A stretch of DNA of 64,000 nucleotides from Bacillus sp. FJAT-18017 (GCF_001278805.1 NZ_CP012602.1:3068001-3132000); one strand, 5' to 3'. Numbered from the stretch's first letter, positions 44,101 to 53,970 are shown. Translations and numbers: made by a program. The notes: generated by a model not told the origin, from the sequence alone.

Positions 44101-47100
44101 TGATCCGCTGCCCCCGGCCTGGCCTGTCCAAATAATCGATTTACGCTTTTTGTCCAATGCTTCCTGGAAGGCCTTGAATTCCGCCTGGCTCGGAACAGCA
44201 TCTGGCTTGTAATCGGAATTGGCAAATACCAAATCAACAGAATCGAGCTTGTCAATGTCCTTATAGCCAAGGTATGCGACTTTGTAGCCTCGTTCTTCAA
44301 GATATTGTTTGAAGGATTTTCCCGATGCAGTAAGGTCCACAATAATCCCGATTGTAGGCGAAGAAAGCTGTTTAACCTTCAGTGTGAGTTGTTCGCCTGC
44401 CTCAAGCTTGACGTCTACCTCTTCACGCACAAAGCCTTCCTTTTCAACACGAACTGTGTAGGTTCCAGGTTCAAGTTTGCTTATGTTGAATTGACCCTGG
44501 GTATTTGTTTCAGTAGACCTTGGTTTTCCAATCACCGTCACTTTTGCTCCTGAAACCGCATTGCCGTCCTTTTCATTTTCAACTGCGCCACTGATGGAGG
44601 CAACATCTTCTGCTACATCTAGTGCTATTGACTGCGGCTCGCCGTCCAGGATTGCTGAAGCTTTCACGGTTTTGGTTTCATAACCGAAAGCACTTACTAG
44701 CAATTCATACTCTCCCTCGAGAATTGCAATTGAGTAAGCACCAGTTGCCGGCACGGTTTCTGCTGTATACGGCTGCCCCTTCACAGTAATTGCAGCCTGC
44801 AGCGGTTCCCCATTCTCATCCACAACAGTTCCACTGATTGCCGGGAACTTGGCATTGGCAGCCCAGAGTATGGCATTGAACAATATCTCTCTTCCTTCAG
44901 AAGTATAATCCTTGGCACCGTGATACGTCATGAAGCCATGTCCACCCATCAATAACTCGACACTTCCAGCGGTCCTTGGCTTATAAGCCATGCCTAGCCC
45001 ATGTGACGAGCTTGTACCATCGAGCGTAATGTCAGCTAGCGGATAGCCGCTGTAATTCTTGAAGTATGCAAATGTGCTAGCGGCAGGATTGAGTATTTTT
45101 ATTGCGTCACCCGCTTTAGCATTGCCGAAAATTGGATGCTCTTCCTTTACTTTATAAACAGCGGATTGAGTAGTATTACGCACTGTTGTTCGCGCTTCCG
45201 GATCTTTCCTGTAGTTAACAAGTTGGTTAATCGCAGAACCGCTCCAGTACGCATCTCCAAAAATAACACTCGTGCCCGCTTTATCAGCAGCCTTCATCGC
45301 ATTTTCGAAAACTGGCTTCGTAAATGTTGTGGTGCTTGGTTCATTTATAAACACAACATCGAAATCCACCATTCTGTCAGCAGCATCCGCTGGCTGAATG
45401 TCCACTGCTTTCACACCATATTCGTTCATAAGCGCTTTAAAACTCCGGTCTGAGAAGTAATAATCGCCAATAACACCGACCCTCGGCATATTATTCAACT
45501 TCACATTGATATTACCTTCGTGGCGGGCAACATCGACAGACTGCGAATGGACTATATATCCTTCCTTCGTAAAAGTGAGCATGTACGTTTCTTCCTGCAA
45601 GCCGGCGACTTCATAACGGCCGTTTGCTGATGATACAGTCTCGGTCACCTTTTCTCCTGTGGCATTCAAGACTTCTACCTTCACTCCCGCAAGCTCAAGG
45701 TTTTTCTGGGCATCTGTAATAACCCCTGCCAATGTACCTTTTTCCGAACTTCCAAGCGTCACTGTGAGATCGGCCGGATTTCCTTTTTCAGCTGTAAATT
45801 CCACTGTTTGTGTGCCCAGCCCTGTTCCACGCACTTCAAGTGTAAATGTTCCTTGATCGTGGAAGAACTCAAATTCACCATTTTCGTTCGTATTGGTTTT
45901 TACGCCGGTTTCAACTACTTCAACACTTGCTTGAATAGGCTCACCAGATGAGTTGACAACCTTTCCCGCGACCTTCCCAAACTGAGCGTCATACAAATAA
46001 TCAAGGCTATTCATAATGATTTGATTTTGCGCCTGAAGCCAGCTGTCAGTTTGCTCCCAGGGAACAGAGGCAAAGCTCGACAACAGCAGGTGAGCACTAT
46101 TTTCCGACACTGCCTGATAGGCAATGCCTGAACCAACATAGCCAATTTCTGTTGTCCCGATTTTACCTATCGTCCGCCCAGTATAGTGATTAAACCAGGC
46201 AAAGTCGGCATCGTTCCCAAGCAGCGAAACCTCTGTTCCAGCCTTGTAACCCTTTAGGATTGGATGCTCTGCTTCGACTTTCAATCTGACTTCGCCAACA
46301 TCATAACTATGGCCAATTTCAGCAGGATTTCCGTAATAATCCTTCAGATGGTGGATAGAACCGTAATTGGATCCCCACTGATCTGTGAACACAATGCTAA
46401 CATTGTTTTCATTTGCAATATCAACAAGATTCTTGAAATCCGCCTCGCTCGGCTTGACTCCATCCGAGCCATAGCCACCGTTCAGATATAGCACCTTATA
46501 GCGGCCAATATCGTCGATAACATCCCAGCCGCGTTCCTCAACGGCATAGCCATTTTTTTCAAGCAAAGTTGTGATTTGCCCCTTGTAGTCATTCAGAACT
46601 GCTACGTCAATTGGCTGCAGCTCGAATGTAAACGCGGCTTCTTCACCAGGCTTTATAGTAATCACACCCGAACCATCTTTATAACCGCCCAGAGAGAAAG
46701 AAACGGACCACGTACCTTCAAAGACTTCTTCTTTTGTAAAAATGCCTCTGGCATCGGTCTTGCCAGTAATGCCTGCGTGATGCAAATCAATTTTGACATC
46801 CTCAAGGAGTTTTCCTGTCCGCTTATCCTTAACAGTGATTGCAACTGATCCCTTTACGGCATCCTCAAGTTGATAGTTTTTGGTAACTTTATATCCGGAT
46901 ACAAACTGAATCTTTTCGCTGTGCTGCTTTTTACCATAAAGTGATATGCGTACAGTATACTCCCCTGGAACATGCTTTAATGTAAAGCTGCCATCTGATT
47001 TAGCAGTTACTGAATCCCCGGTTTCTTCAACAGTCAGCGTGCCCTCAATTGGCTCACCAACGCTGTCGGTCAGTTTGCCCTGCAGGATTCCAGGAGATTG

Positions 47101-50100
47101 ATAGCTTTGAATCCCATTTACATACGGTAAAATCACCTGTCCAGGCAGGACCGGTATCCCGGATGTACTATAAACCGGCAGAATGATATCCTTCAGCCGC
47201 TCGCCTGTAAATGCATCCAGCACAGAAACGGAACCATTCGTACTTGCAAAGAACAGCAATCCATTTGCCGTTACCGAGCCATTATTCAATGCAGTGCCGA
47301 CTGCCTTGTTGCTCCATACTTCCGAGCCAGTATCCTTGTTAAAAGCGCGGAGGTTTGGCTGTGTGGCTGAGCCTATGATAACAATATTTTCAAAGACAAT
47401 CGGCGAGGCTGCCTGCGTATCTCCAATATCAGCTACCTTCCACTTCTCTGTACCGGTTGCGGCATCAACCGCATAAAGGCTTCCGCCGCCGGTTGAAAAA
47501 TTGATTCCCGTAAAATAGAGGACACCATTTTCAAAAACTGGCTTGGAGGCTATCCCCTCGGCAGAAAGTTTCTTTTGCCATACCTCGGTGCCGTCCTCGA
47601 TTTTCAATGCGCGAATCGTTTGATTGTCATAGCTTCCGACATAGAGCAGCCCATTTCCGGTGCTTGGGCCGAAGTAAGTTGGAGCGCCAAGTTTTACACT
47701 CCACAGCTTTGCGCCTGTTTCAGGATTCAAGGCCCAAAGATGTGCATTTTCGCTAAGATCGGAGGAAACGAACAATTTTCCATCTGTTAAGATTGGGGAC
47801 TCGTAAATGGCTATTCCCCCAACAAGTGTGCTCCATTTGACACTTCCTGTCTTTAACTCAAGTGCGTAGATCCTTCCATCCTGCCCTCCGGATAAATATA
47901 CAGTGTCACCTTCAATGGTTGGCGACGAACGATTATTGCTGCCTAGCCTTAGTGACCACTGCTCCTTGCCTGATTTCGCGTCCAGTGCAATTACCCAGCC
48001 GCGGTCAGTCGTAAGCACTACTTTATTTTTTGCAGCTGCAGGTGTAGAGAACAGAATATCCCCTTTTCCTTCAAGGCTATATTCCCATGCCTTCTCGAGA
48101 CCATCTGCATCAATTGCATTGCCTGACACGGCATTTCTTTGAAGGTTTCCGTTTGCCATCCCCCATTCCCTGGCAGCTGCAGCTTGGAGAGCTTGAACCT
48201 GCAGCTCAAGGGTAAGATTTTGGTTAACGTTAATTTCCTGCTCTTTTCCTTTAATTCCTTCTCCAGTAACCTGGATGCCGTACGTACCAGTCGGTATTTG
48301 ACGGATTTCAAAATTGCCGTCAACGTCGGCACGGATTGACAAGAGTGGCGTATTCTTTAGGCGGATATAGGCGAATGGAACCGGATTTCCGGCTTCATCA
48401 ACTACTTTTCCTTTCACTGCGAAGGCTTCAGCATCGTCAAGAACAATATTAACTGTTGTAACTTCACCCTTTTTCAACTGAACGGTGCCTTCATATGTTT
48501 TGTAGCCAAAGGAAGTAACTGTGACCTTATGCGATCCTTCCCTAATTTTGATAGAGTAAGTTCCTTGTTCCGAAATATTATAAGATAATCCTTCAGCTTT
48601 AATTTCAAGCTGGGCAGGAATCGACTCACCCTTGTTGTTCTTGACTGTACCGGTTAGCTCCCCTGCAAAAGCGGCTTCGGTAATAGCCTGATAAATATTT
48701 ATGATCCCGTTCCCGTAAGAATCATTTGGAAGGGTTCCCATATGTGGTTCTGTTCGTACCGTGTCCTTAAGGGTTTGCTTTACCTCATCAATCGTGAGGT
48801 TCGGATTTGCCTGATAGAGAAGTGCGATAGCCCCGGTTACGTGAGGCGTTGCCATCGAAGTACCACTTATTGTATTGTATTTGCCTTTTTTAAGTTGGCC
48901 AGGCCATGCTGAATATATTTGGTGGCCTGGAGCTGAAATATCCGGCTTGATCAGGCGGTTCGTCCCACCGCTCCCGTCCTGCCAATATACTGGGCCGCGG
49001 CTTGAAAATGAGGCTACTTGGTCATATTTGTCAGTAGCGCCGACAGCGAACGATTCAGGGAAACTGCCCGGTGAACCAATCGTTTGAGCTCCGGGTCCCT
49101 CATTTCCCCCAGCGAACGACGGGAAAATCCCTGCAGATACCCACGCTTTAACATCTTCATAGAATTCGAGGTTATATGTATTCGAATTTCCCCATGAATT
49201 GTTTACAACATGCGGTGCCTTTGAAGGGTCGCCGCCCGGTGCCATGAACCATTGGAACGCCCTGTGAATGGCTGATAGGCTTGTAGAGCCGCCATCATTG
49301 AAAATCTTCGCTGCAATCCACTCTGCACCTGGTGCAACACCGACTGCCTCGCCAGCACCGCCCCCAACAGCAGTTCCGGCAACATGGGTTCCGTGGCCGT
49401 TTCCATCATCAGGTGTTTGATAGCCTTCACCTGAAAGGTCAATCCAGGAAAACTGATGATTCCCATCGCGCCCGCGGTAATTATTTTTCAGAGCTTCATG
49501 TTTTCCATCAACCCCTGAATCCATGATGCCAACTACAACTCCTTCACCTTTAAGCCCATATTGGCCCCATACTTTTGGAGCAAAGATCTTTTCAAGTCCC
49601 CACTGAGGGAGCTTTGGCGGAGCTTCATCGACAGTGATTTCCGGAAGGCTCAATGTCTCATCAAGAGTGATGGAAGCAACATCATCGCGCTGCTTCAATT
49701 CTTCTAGAGCATCCTTTGTCACCGTTGCCGTCACTCCGTTAATGATCCACAACGAATCCTTTTTCTTTGCCTTCCCTTTAGATTCCATTGCTGTTAATGC
49801 TTGATGGATGCCTTTTTGTGAGGAATTTGCTTTTTGTTTGAGATGGTTTTGAATGGCATTAATTTTGTCTGTACGAGACTTTTCCTGCTTTACCTGAGGA
49901 TAGATTGACTGGAGACTGGGTTTGTCTTTCATTCTTATGATGACATTAACCTCATTGTTTTTTTCGAAGGCTTTTTGAAGTTTGGCTTCAGCCTTTTTTA
50001 TTTCTGATGCATTTGCTTTTGTTTCATCGCTTTCCTCTTCAAGTGGTGGAGGATTAATCCCGAGCCCTTTCAACAAATCTGGCAGCTCAGTATGATCTCC

Positions 50101-50310
50101 GTCACTTTGTTCTCTTGCGGTTTCAATCTGATCGGCCACTTTGGCTTCCTGTTCACGTTTCTTCTCAAGCTGCAACTCTTCTTCGGAAAAGCTCTTTGGT
50201 TTCGAGTCGGCAGCAAACGAGATGTTCGGAGCAAAAGACGAAACTATCAGCAAAAACGCCATCATCACTACAAACCATTTTCTGATTGTTTTCTTTCTAA
50301 AGATAAGCAA
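41158..50310 (-). CDS. Giant secreted subtilase (3050 aa) with PQQ-type propeller and five GATase-like repeats
   Basis: Signal peptide 1-33, a charged helical stretch (about 35-120), an I9-type propeptide (about 120-220) and an S8 domain (about 250-545) with Asp264 (GIMDSGVDG), His306 (GHGTHVAGT), Asn403 and Ser485 (ISGTSMATPH). Then come two carboxypeptidase-regulatory-like domains (about 550-705) and a PQQ-type beta-propeller (about 715-1075; GKEQWSLRL, GTEVWQKKL, GTEKWKVAD). Next are five Rossmann-like modules of about 210 residues starting near 1235, 1610, 1986, 2364 and 2744. Each contains a V(A/G)V(L/I)xD-type strand, a SIIF/SIVF strand, an EHP(I/L) stretch and a FNHYTG/YKNYSG-type motif; pairs of regulatory-like domains separate them. 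An Ig-like end domain (about 2965-3050) closes the chain. TTG start after AGGGGG. No LPxTG anchor is visible, so release or wall retention by the repeats is possible. Confidence 0.9.
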   Translation of the reverse strand: MLIFRKKTIRKWFVVMMAFLLIVSSFAPNISFAADSKPKSFSEEELQLEKKREQEAKVADQIETAREQSDGDHTELPDLLKGLGINPPPLEEESDETKANASEIKKAEAKLQKAFEKNNEVNVIIRMKDKPSLQSIYPQVKQEKSRTDKINAIQNHLKQKANSSQKGIHQALTAMESKGKAKKKDSLWIINGVTATVTKDALEELKQRDDVASITLDETLSLPEITVDEAPPKLPQWGLEKIFAPKVWGQYGLKGEGVVVGIMDSGVDGKHEALKNNYRGRDGNHQFSWIDLSGEGYQTPDDGNGHGTHVAGTAVGGGAGEAVGVAPGAEWIAAKIFNDGGSTSLSAIHRAFQWFMAPGGDPSKAPHVVNNSWGNSNTYNLEFYEDVKAWVSAGIFPSFAGGNEGPGAQTIGSPGSFPESFAVGATDKYDQVASFSSRGPVYWQDGSGGTNRLIKPDISAPGHQIYSAWPGQLKKGKYNTISGTSMATPHVTGAIALLYQANPNLTIDEVKQTLKDTVRTEPHMGTLPNDSYGNGIINIYQAITEAAFAGELTGTVKNNKGESIPAQLEIKAEGLSYNISEQGTYSIKIREGSHKVTVTSFGYKTYEGTVQLKKGEVTTVNIVLDDAEAFAVKGKVVDEAGNPVPFAYIRLKNTPLLSIRADVDGNFEIRQIPTGTYGIQVTGEGIKGKEQEINVNQNLTLELQVQALQAAAAREWGMANGNLQRNAVSGNAIDADGLEKAWEYSLEGKGDILFSTPAAAKNKVVLTTDRGWVIALDAKSGKEQWSLRLGSNNRSSPTIEGDTVYLSGGQDGRIYALELKTGSVKWSTLVGGIAIYESPILTDGKLFVSSDLSENAHLWALNPETGAKLWSVKLGAPTYFGPSTGNGLLYVGSYDNQTIRALKIEDGTEVWQKKLSAEGIASKPVFENGVLYFTGINFSTGGGSLYAVDAATGTEKWKVADIGDTQAASPIVFENIVIIGSATQPNLRAFNKDTGSEVWSNKAVGTALNNGSVTANGLLFFASTNGSVSVLDAFTGERLKDIILPVYSTSGIPVLPGQVILPYVNGIQSYQSPGILQGKLTDSVGEPIEGTLTVEETGDSVTAKSDGSFTLKHVPGEYTVRISLYGKKQHSEKIQFVSGYKVTKNYQLEDAVKGSVAITVKDKRTGKLLEDVKIDLHHAGITGKTDARGIFTKEEVFEGTWSVSFSLGGYKDGSGVITIKPGEEAAFTFELQPIDVAVLNDYKGQITTLLEKNGYAVEERGWDVIDDIGRYKVLYLNGGYGSDGVKPSEADFKNLVDIANENNVSIVFTDQWGSNYGSIHHLKDYYGNPAEIGHSYDVGEVRLKVEAEHPILKGYKAGTEVSLLGNDADFAWFNHYTGRTIGKIGTTEIGYVGSGIAYQAVSENSAHLLLSSFASVPWEQTDSWLQAQNQIIMNSLDYLYDAQFGKVAGKVVNSSGEPIQASVEVVETGVKTNTNENGEFEFFHDQGTFTLEVRGTGLGTQTVEFTAEKGNPADLTVTLGSSEKGTLAGVITDAQKNLELAGVKVEVLNATGEKVTETVSSANGRYEVAGLQEETYMLTFTKEGYIVHSQSVDVARHEGNINVKLNNMPRVGVIGDYYFSDRSFKALMNEYGVKAVDIQPADAADRMVDFDVVFINEPSTTTFTKPVFENAMKAADKAGTSVIFGDAYWSGSAINQLVNYRKDPEARTTVRNTTQSAVYKVKEEHPIFGNAKAGDAIKILNPAASTFAYFKNYSGYPLADITLDGTSSSHGLGMAYKPRTAGSVELLMGGHGFMTYHGAKDYTSEGREILFNAILWAANAKFPAISGTVVDENGEPLQAAITVKGQPYTAETVPATGAYSIAILEGEYELLVSAFGYETKTVKASAILDGEPQSIALDVAEDVASISGAVENEKDGNAVSGAKVTVIGKPRSTETNTQGQFNISKLEPGTYTVRVEKEGFVREEVDVKLEAGEQLTLKVKQLSSPTIGIIVDLTASGKSFKQYLEERGYKVAYLGYKDIDKLDSVDLVFANSDYKPDAVPSQAEFKAFQEALDKKRKSIIWTGQAGGSGSIRFLWEYEGNPAELIQGTNKTDSKGIVKEEHPLTKGFKAGDVIEIPGKTGYYYGFNGYSGKTVVDFEQTITGQKGSMIAYKGRTSQSLEILLANLTISHTFQPGDLTLFDKGREKLLMNAIDWALAEKAPLAGELHGTIENEKGLPVKGEVSIKENGKKITSDGEGKFFTALEEGSYTVTVRAFGHKDKDFAISVRNGQVLNENLVIQSENAGILSGKVIDATTKDSIIGATIEVLGTPAVGKTNEDGTYELTLPAGEYEIRISASGFKPVFNTVVITEGEVSVLNLSMFASEKIAVLANPINQARIVPFLQSYGYEVDFYPYAEFAGLIENIGDYKLIIANDIPSAMKDNFKVMVEKANENETSIIFGSQFGFGSIYDLSKAYNDPQRVTGSYADKEVNIRIDQNHPIFRGFEQGQEYPFLVNPKGSVQYANYENYSGTTLANLTNPVKGDLGRAIGFKFSSANSVHILLSGLQIGSYGNPADRWTDNTAKIYVNAIDYALTASQGEIKGSVADASGKPIANALVTIPGKDVKTATNAAGLYRIGIGVGTYDVKVQARGYVEQTRKAIIEETGNTAVVDFTLEALEGSDLKGTVVDKKTGEAVAGANITLIPKDEPDFKGEVQSREDGSYVFENLLPGEYTLEVIREGYLPSSFEADIGNSDVSLNLEVNAFEVAVLGDMNGNISSFLNKQEIFTAERDWDILGQVNKYKVIVVNTNSGSKEQVDQLIKESDEHKVSLIFTGTWGVKEGSIQLLAGSVGSPEPNQQGYNEGAVYMEALEDHPLFNGITSDENGLIRIHTEKSPYATFKNYSGLTLAGLNVNGTEKGDGIAYDFRSKDHMHLLLSSFNVTNMIGPDYGWTKDGKKLFANAIRWSMEAEQQLPQAPTWESDSKTVREQPVVVKGKADAGATVRIYSKISGKKTLLGETKATKEGAFSVEVNVNNGKHMLTAEAENFAGKAESITQMELLVIGKPEGKEKAS

Positions 50311-50715
50311 ACTAGTACCCCCTAAAGATTTGATACTCGAAGAATACTAGATAGACTTTAAGTTATCCTCTATTTATTTTAATATTCATAAAAATTAGAT
50401 AATTAGTACTAGGATATTTTTCCTTTAATAGGAAAATAGTCTTTATACATATATGACTAGTATAAAGAACCTCCCTTAAAACTTTCTTTTGATGAAATTA
50501 TTCTATGAGATTTTCTCTACGTAAACTGCTTTAAACCTTTTTCCGTTAAACAATTCAAAATGAACTCGCGGACCCTTTTGAGTGCCCAAATATGCCTAAA
50601 GGCCTAATTTTACCTAAATGCTCCAATTCCTGACTATATGCCTACATAATATTCTGAATATTTAATTTATAATTAAGCCTGTCCACTGTAGTGGAATTAC
50701 ATAGGAGGTGTTTGA
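50311..50715. other. Divergent intergenic region between two exoprotease genes
   Basis: AT-rich with no reading frame of note. CCACTGTAGTGG near 50680 is a short palindrome close to the carboxypeptidase ribosome binding site. No cre box or riboswitch was found. Confidence 0.5.
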
Positions 50716-53121
50716 ATGAGAAAAAGAAACAAAGTCATGCAAGGCCTCATCATTGCAACAGCATTCAGTGCATTGAGCTTTACCACCCTGTCCCCAGGAT
50801 TGGGCGCGGGCGGTATAACAGGTGCCCAACAGCTTGAAAGTGAGCGAATTGCACAAGAGGAGTCACCTGCTGTTGTCCAGCTTGAAGTGCCAAATAAAAA
50901 GGCGCTTGATAAGCTGGTTGAAATGGGTATAGACCTCACCCACAGAGTCCATCAGCATGGTGAAGAGATCGAGGTTGATGTGGTTGTTACACCTTCCGAA
51001 ATCGCAGAATTAAAAAAGCATGGAATCAAAGTAAAGGACACACTGATTACAGAGGCTCAGTGGAACCAAAGGACTGCAGAAAGGAATGCCGCGGCGCAGC
51101 AACAGTCCACTATTGCATCGGCTGAAGATACGATAAAAATTTTACGAGCTAATCATTATACAAACCAGTCCGCTACCTTCCTATATGTTGAAGCGAAAAC
51201 AACTGCCGGTGAAAGTGCAAGTACAGCACTAACCGCCACATGGATGGAAGATGGCGTGGAAAAAAGAGTCACCTTGAGTCGATTTGTTGACTACGGAGAA
51301 TATATGTATCACTGGTTCGAGGTTCCAGTCACAGCCGTACCGCAAAATGTTACAATTACCAGCAATCTTGGAGGCTCGGCTGGAACTGCTGTGACAGAGT
51401 GGCTGGGTGAAGATAAAAAAGGCAGTCCGAAAAAACATTATGTAAAGGAATTTGTTGACCATTATATGGACCCAAATGAGCTGTATGAACGGGCTGAGCA
51501 GCTTGCCAGGGAATTCCCGGATTTAGTCGAAATCATTGAAATGCCGAACAAAACAAACGGTTACCGCCGCCTCGCCCAAGCAACTATTGGCCCTGCAACC
51601 AATTCGGCTGTTGTCGTATCTTCGAAGGCTTGGGGGCATGAAGGTGGAAATGATATTACCGTAGAGCTCAAAAATCAGGGAGCAGCAAGCCAACCTCTAA
51701 CGGTAACCACAAACGGCAAAGATATTGTTGTTGAACTTGCAACGAATTCTGATGGAGTAGTAACAAGTAATGCAAAACAGGTTGCAGATGCCCTGAATAA
51801 AGAAGCCGGCAGCCTTATTACCGCGACAACTTACCGAGGCAACGCGGGTACAGGCACGGTAACTACAGCCAAGGCGAAGTTGACAGACGGCTTAAAAGCT
51901 CCGGCCCATATTTCCCGTGAGCCTCAAACTGTCAAGGCGATTCGAATCGGCAAACATCGCGACGGTTCCAAACCGGGTGTCCTTGGCTATGCACAGGAAC
52001 ATGCCCGTGAATGGGTCACACCGCTCGTAACGATTGAAACAGCGGAAAGATTACTTCGGAACTATGCACATGACGGCGAAACAAAACAACTGGTCAACAA
52101 TCTGGATATTTTCCTGGTCCCTTCAGTAAATCCAGATGGTGCACTTTACAGCTTCTATGATTACAATATGCAGCGGAAAAACATGACGAATCACTGTGGC
52201 CCTAACCAATCTGATTCCGGATATCGAAACAGTTGGGGTGTAGACCTCAACCGGAATCACTCTGTCGGCTCAGCCTTTGATGGATTTATCGGTGCTTCGA
52301 CTACAAACTGTTTGAGTACCACATACGCGGGACCAGCGGAACATTCCGAGCCTGAATCAAAGAACCTTGTCTGGCTTGCCGATCAAAATCCAAATATTAA
52401 ATTCGCTATGAATATTCACAGCTATGGCGGGTACTTCATGTGGTCTCCTGGCTCATATGACCCGGATCGTGTTACCTTGCCTCGTCCGACAGCCGGCCAG
52501 GAAGCATTCTACTGGGCTGCGTCAAACGAAATCCTGAATGATATCCAGGACCACCGCGGAACAGTCATCCTGCCAAGCCGCACCGGCCCAATACCGGATG
52601 TCCTATACTCAGCGGCCGGGAACTCAGCCGACTATCTGTGGTATGAAAAAGGTATTTATGCATGGAACTTTGAGGTTGGTGCAGACTTGTGGGATTCTGA
52701 AGCGAACAGATGGCGGGCTGTAGGATTCCAACCTCCATATAAAGAAGGACACGAGGAAGCAATGGAATTTGCGAATGGGTTGATTGGATTGATCAAGGTC
52801 GCCTATAACCAGTCAAAGGATAAGCAGCCTCCTTCAACAAAAGCTGTACCTGGAAACGGCAAATTTTCCGGTCCTGTCGAAGTATCCTTTGAAACGAGCG
52901 AAGCAGCGACCATCTACTATACTCTTGATGGAAGCCGACCAACATTCGAGTCCGAGCATTTAAAACTATCCGGAACTCGGGAGCCTGCTGAAACATTGAA
53001 AATTGATAAAACAACAGTGTTGAACTGGTTCGCAGTAGATGCAGCGGGCAATATCGAGAAAAACTATAACCCGATCAGCAATTCTTCCAACTTCAACTCT
53101 GTGACACTAACAATCAAGTAA
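50716..53121 (+). CDS. Secreted M14 zinc carboxypeptidase with inserted beta domain
   Basis: An 801-residue exported metallopeptidase. It has a signal peptide (about 1-35), a pro-like region (about 50-130), an unassigned beta domain (about 135-235) and an M14 domain (about 240-720) with zinc ligands His429 and Glu432 (QEHAREWVTP) and His568 (MNIHSYGG), and catalytic Glu653 (WNFEVGADL). NPDGALYSF, GVDLNRNHS and a Cys pair (CGPNQS, CLSTTY) are typical. About 100 residues (roughly 295-400, WGHEGGNDITVELKNQG) are inserted before the zinc motif. The end carries a chitobiase/hexosaminidase C-terminal-like beta domain (VEVSFETSEAATIYYTLDGS). ATAGGAGGTG precedes the ATG. Confidence 0.88.
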   Translation: MRKRNKVMQGLIIATAFSALSFTTLSPGLGAGGITGAQQLESERIAQEESPAVVQLEVPNKKALDKLVEMGIDLTHRVHQHGEEIEVDVVVTPSEIAELKKHGIKVKDTLITEAQWNQRTAERNAAAQQQSTIASAEDTIKILRANHYTNQSATFLYVEAKTTAGESASTALTATWMEDGVEKRVTLSRFVDYGEYMYHWFEVPVTAVPQNVTITSNLGGSAGTAVTEWLGEDKKGSPKKHYVKEFVDHYMDPNELYERAEQLAREFPDLVEIIEMPNKTNGYRRLAQATIGPATNSAVVVSSKAWGHEGGNDITVELKNQGAASQPLTVTTNGKDIVVELATNSDGVVTSNAKQVADALNKEAGSLITATTYRGNAGTGTVTTAKAKLTDGLKAPAHISREPQTVKAIRIGKHRDGSKPGVLGYAQEHAREWVTPLVTIETAERLLRNYAHDGETKQLVNNLDIFLVPSVNPDGALYSFYDYNMQRKNMTNHCGPNQSDSGYRNSWGVDLNRNHSVGSAFDGFIGASTTNCLSTTYAGPAEHSEPESKNLVWLADQNPNIKFAMNIHSYGGYFMWSPGSYDPDRVTLPRPTAGQEAFYWAASNEILNDIQDHRGTVILPSRTGPIPDVLYSAAGNSADYLWYEKGIYAWNFEVGADLWDSEANRWRAVGFQPPYKEGHEEAMEFANGLIGLIKVAYNQSKDKQPPSTKAVPGNGKFSGPVEVSFETSEAATIYYTLDGSRPTFESEHLKLSGTREPAETLKIDKTTVLNWFAVDAAGNIEKNYNPISNSSNFNSVTLTIK

Positions 53122-53128
53122 GGAAAAG

Positions 53129-53172
53129 ATGCCGTGCATGCTTCAGAAGCTGAAGTGCACGGCATCTTTTTT
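53129..53172 (+). terminator. Terminator of the M14 carboxypeptidase gene
   Basis: GATGCCGTGCA and TGCACGGCATC pair perfectly, followed by TTTTTT. It lies between two convergent genes. Confidence 0.9.
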
Positions 53173-53692
53173 ACTGGTGCTGGCCTACTCTTTGCCTAAA
53201 ACCACTTGCAAGAGGTACAACAATAAGACCAGCAATGACGATTTGCATGATGTTGCCTGGTACGGAGCCAAATGGCTGAACCCAGTTACCAAACAGGAGC
53301 ACTTCTGAAAAATAATAGCCGACAACTTTTATAATCAATGCTGCGGCAACTGCCAAAGAATACACAAAAACCTTTTTTCCAGGTACCTTCTCTGCGATAA
53401 GTCCAGCTAAATAGCCCATTAAGCCAACGATAACAAATGTAAATGGAGCCCATGCTGTCCACCCCGAAACAATATCAAAGAGTGCCATTCCGAATGCACC
53501 CGCTATAGCCCCTGTTTTTTTGCCAAAAACAAAAGCTGCTATAAAAAGAGGCACATTCCCTAAATGGATAAGTCCACCATTCCCCATCAATGGCAGCCTG
53601 ATGTTAATAAACATTGTCGCTACAAAAACCAGCGCGATAAAAAGTGCATTAAAAACTAGAATCTTTGTTTTGTTCTTTTCCGTCGTTAACAT
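53171..53692 (-). CDS. ECF transporter S component
   Basis: A 173-residue membrane protein with five to six helices in the style of ECF substrate-binding subunits: LVFNALFIALVFVATMFINI, GGLIHLGNVPLFIAAFVFGK, GAIAGAFGMALFDIVSGWTA and PGNIMQIVIAGLIVVPLASG. It would pair with a shared EcfAA'T energising module encoded elsewhere to import a vitamin or related micronutrient; the substrate cannot be read from the sequence, and no riboswitch was recognised upstream. ATG at 53692 follows AGGGGG; an in-frame extension to 53713 is less likely. Confidence 0.8.
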   Translation of the reverse strand: MLTTEKNKTKILVFNALFIALVFVATMFINIRLPLMGNGGLIHLGNVPLFIAAFVFGKKTGAIAGAFGMALFDIVSGWTAWAPFTFVIVGLMGYLAGLIAEKVPGKKVFVYSLAVAAALIIKVVGYYFSEVLLFGNWVQPFGSVPGNIMQIVIAGLIVVPLASGFRQRVGQHQ

Positions 53693-53909
53693 AAGAATCC
53701 CCCTATTTTCCATTCCTGCCTCTATTTTTAAGTCGAGAGTATTATCAACATCTCCACTTGTGTAATGATTATTAGTATAATGAAAACTGACAATATAAAA
53801 AGGGTCAATTTTAATAAATTTTACATGGTCAGATCGGGGATAAAGTTAGATATATGTATATTTAATTGAATAAGAATGATAGAAAGCCTTTAATGACTTC
53901 TTTTACGCA

Positions 53910-53956
53910 AAAAAAGATCTTCCCTGTGCCATACTGGCACAAGAGAAGACCTCTTT
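53910..53956 (-). terminator. Terminator of the 1366-residue subtilase gene
   Basis: AAAGAGGTCTTC and GAAGATCTTT enclose a second stem (TGTGCCA/TGGCACA), followed on the minus strand by TTTTTGCG. The rest of 53693-53909 shows no gene. Confidence 0.85.
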
Positions 53957-53970
53957 ATTAACCAAAACGC

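Noticed and set aside
44058..49526. Many 60-180-residue frames on both strands within the giant subtilase gene
   Set aside because: They overlap a continuous 3050-codon gene with clear domains; none has its own ribosome binding site or family signature.
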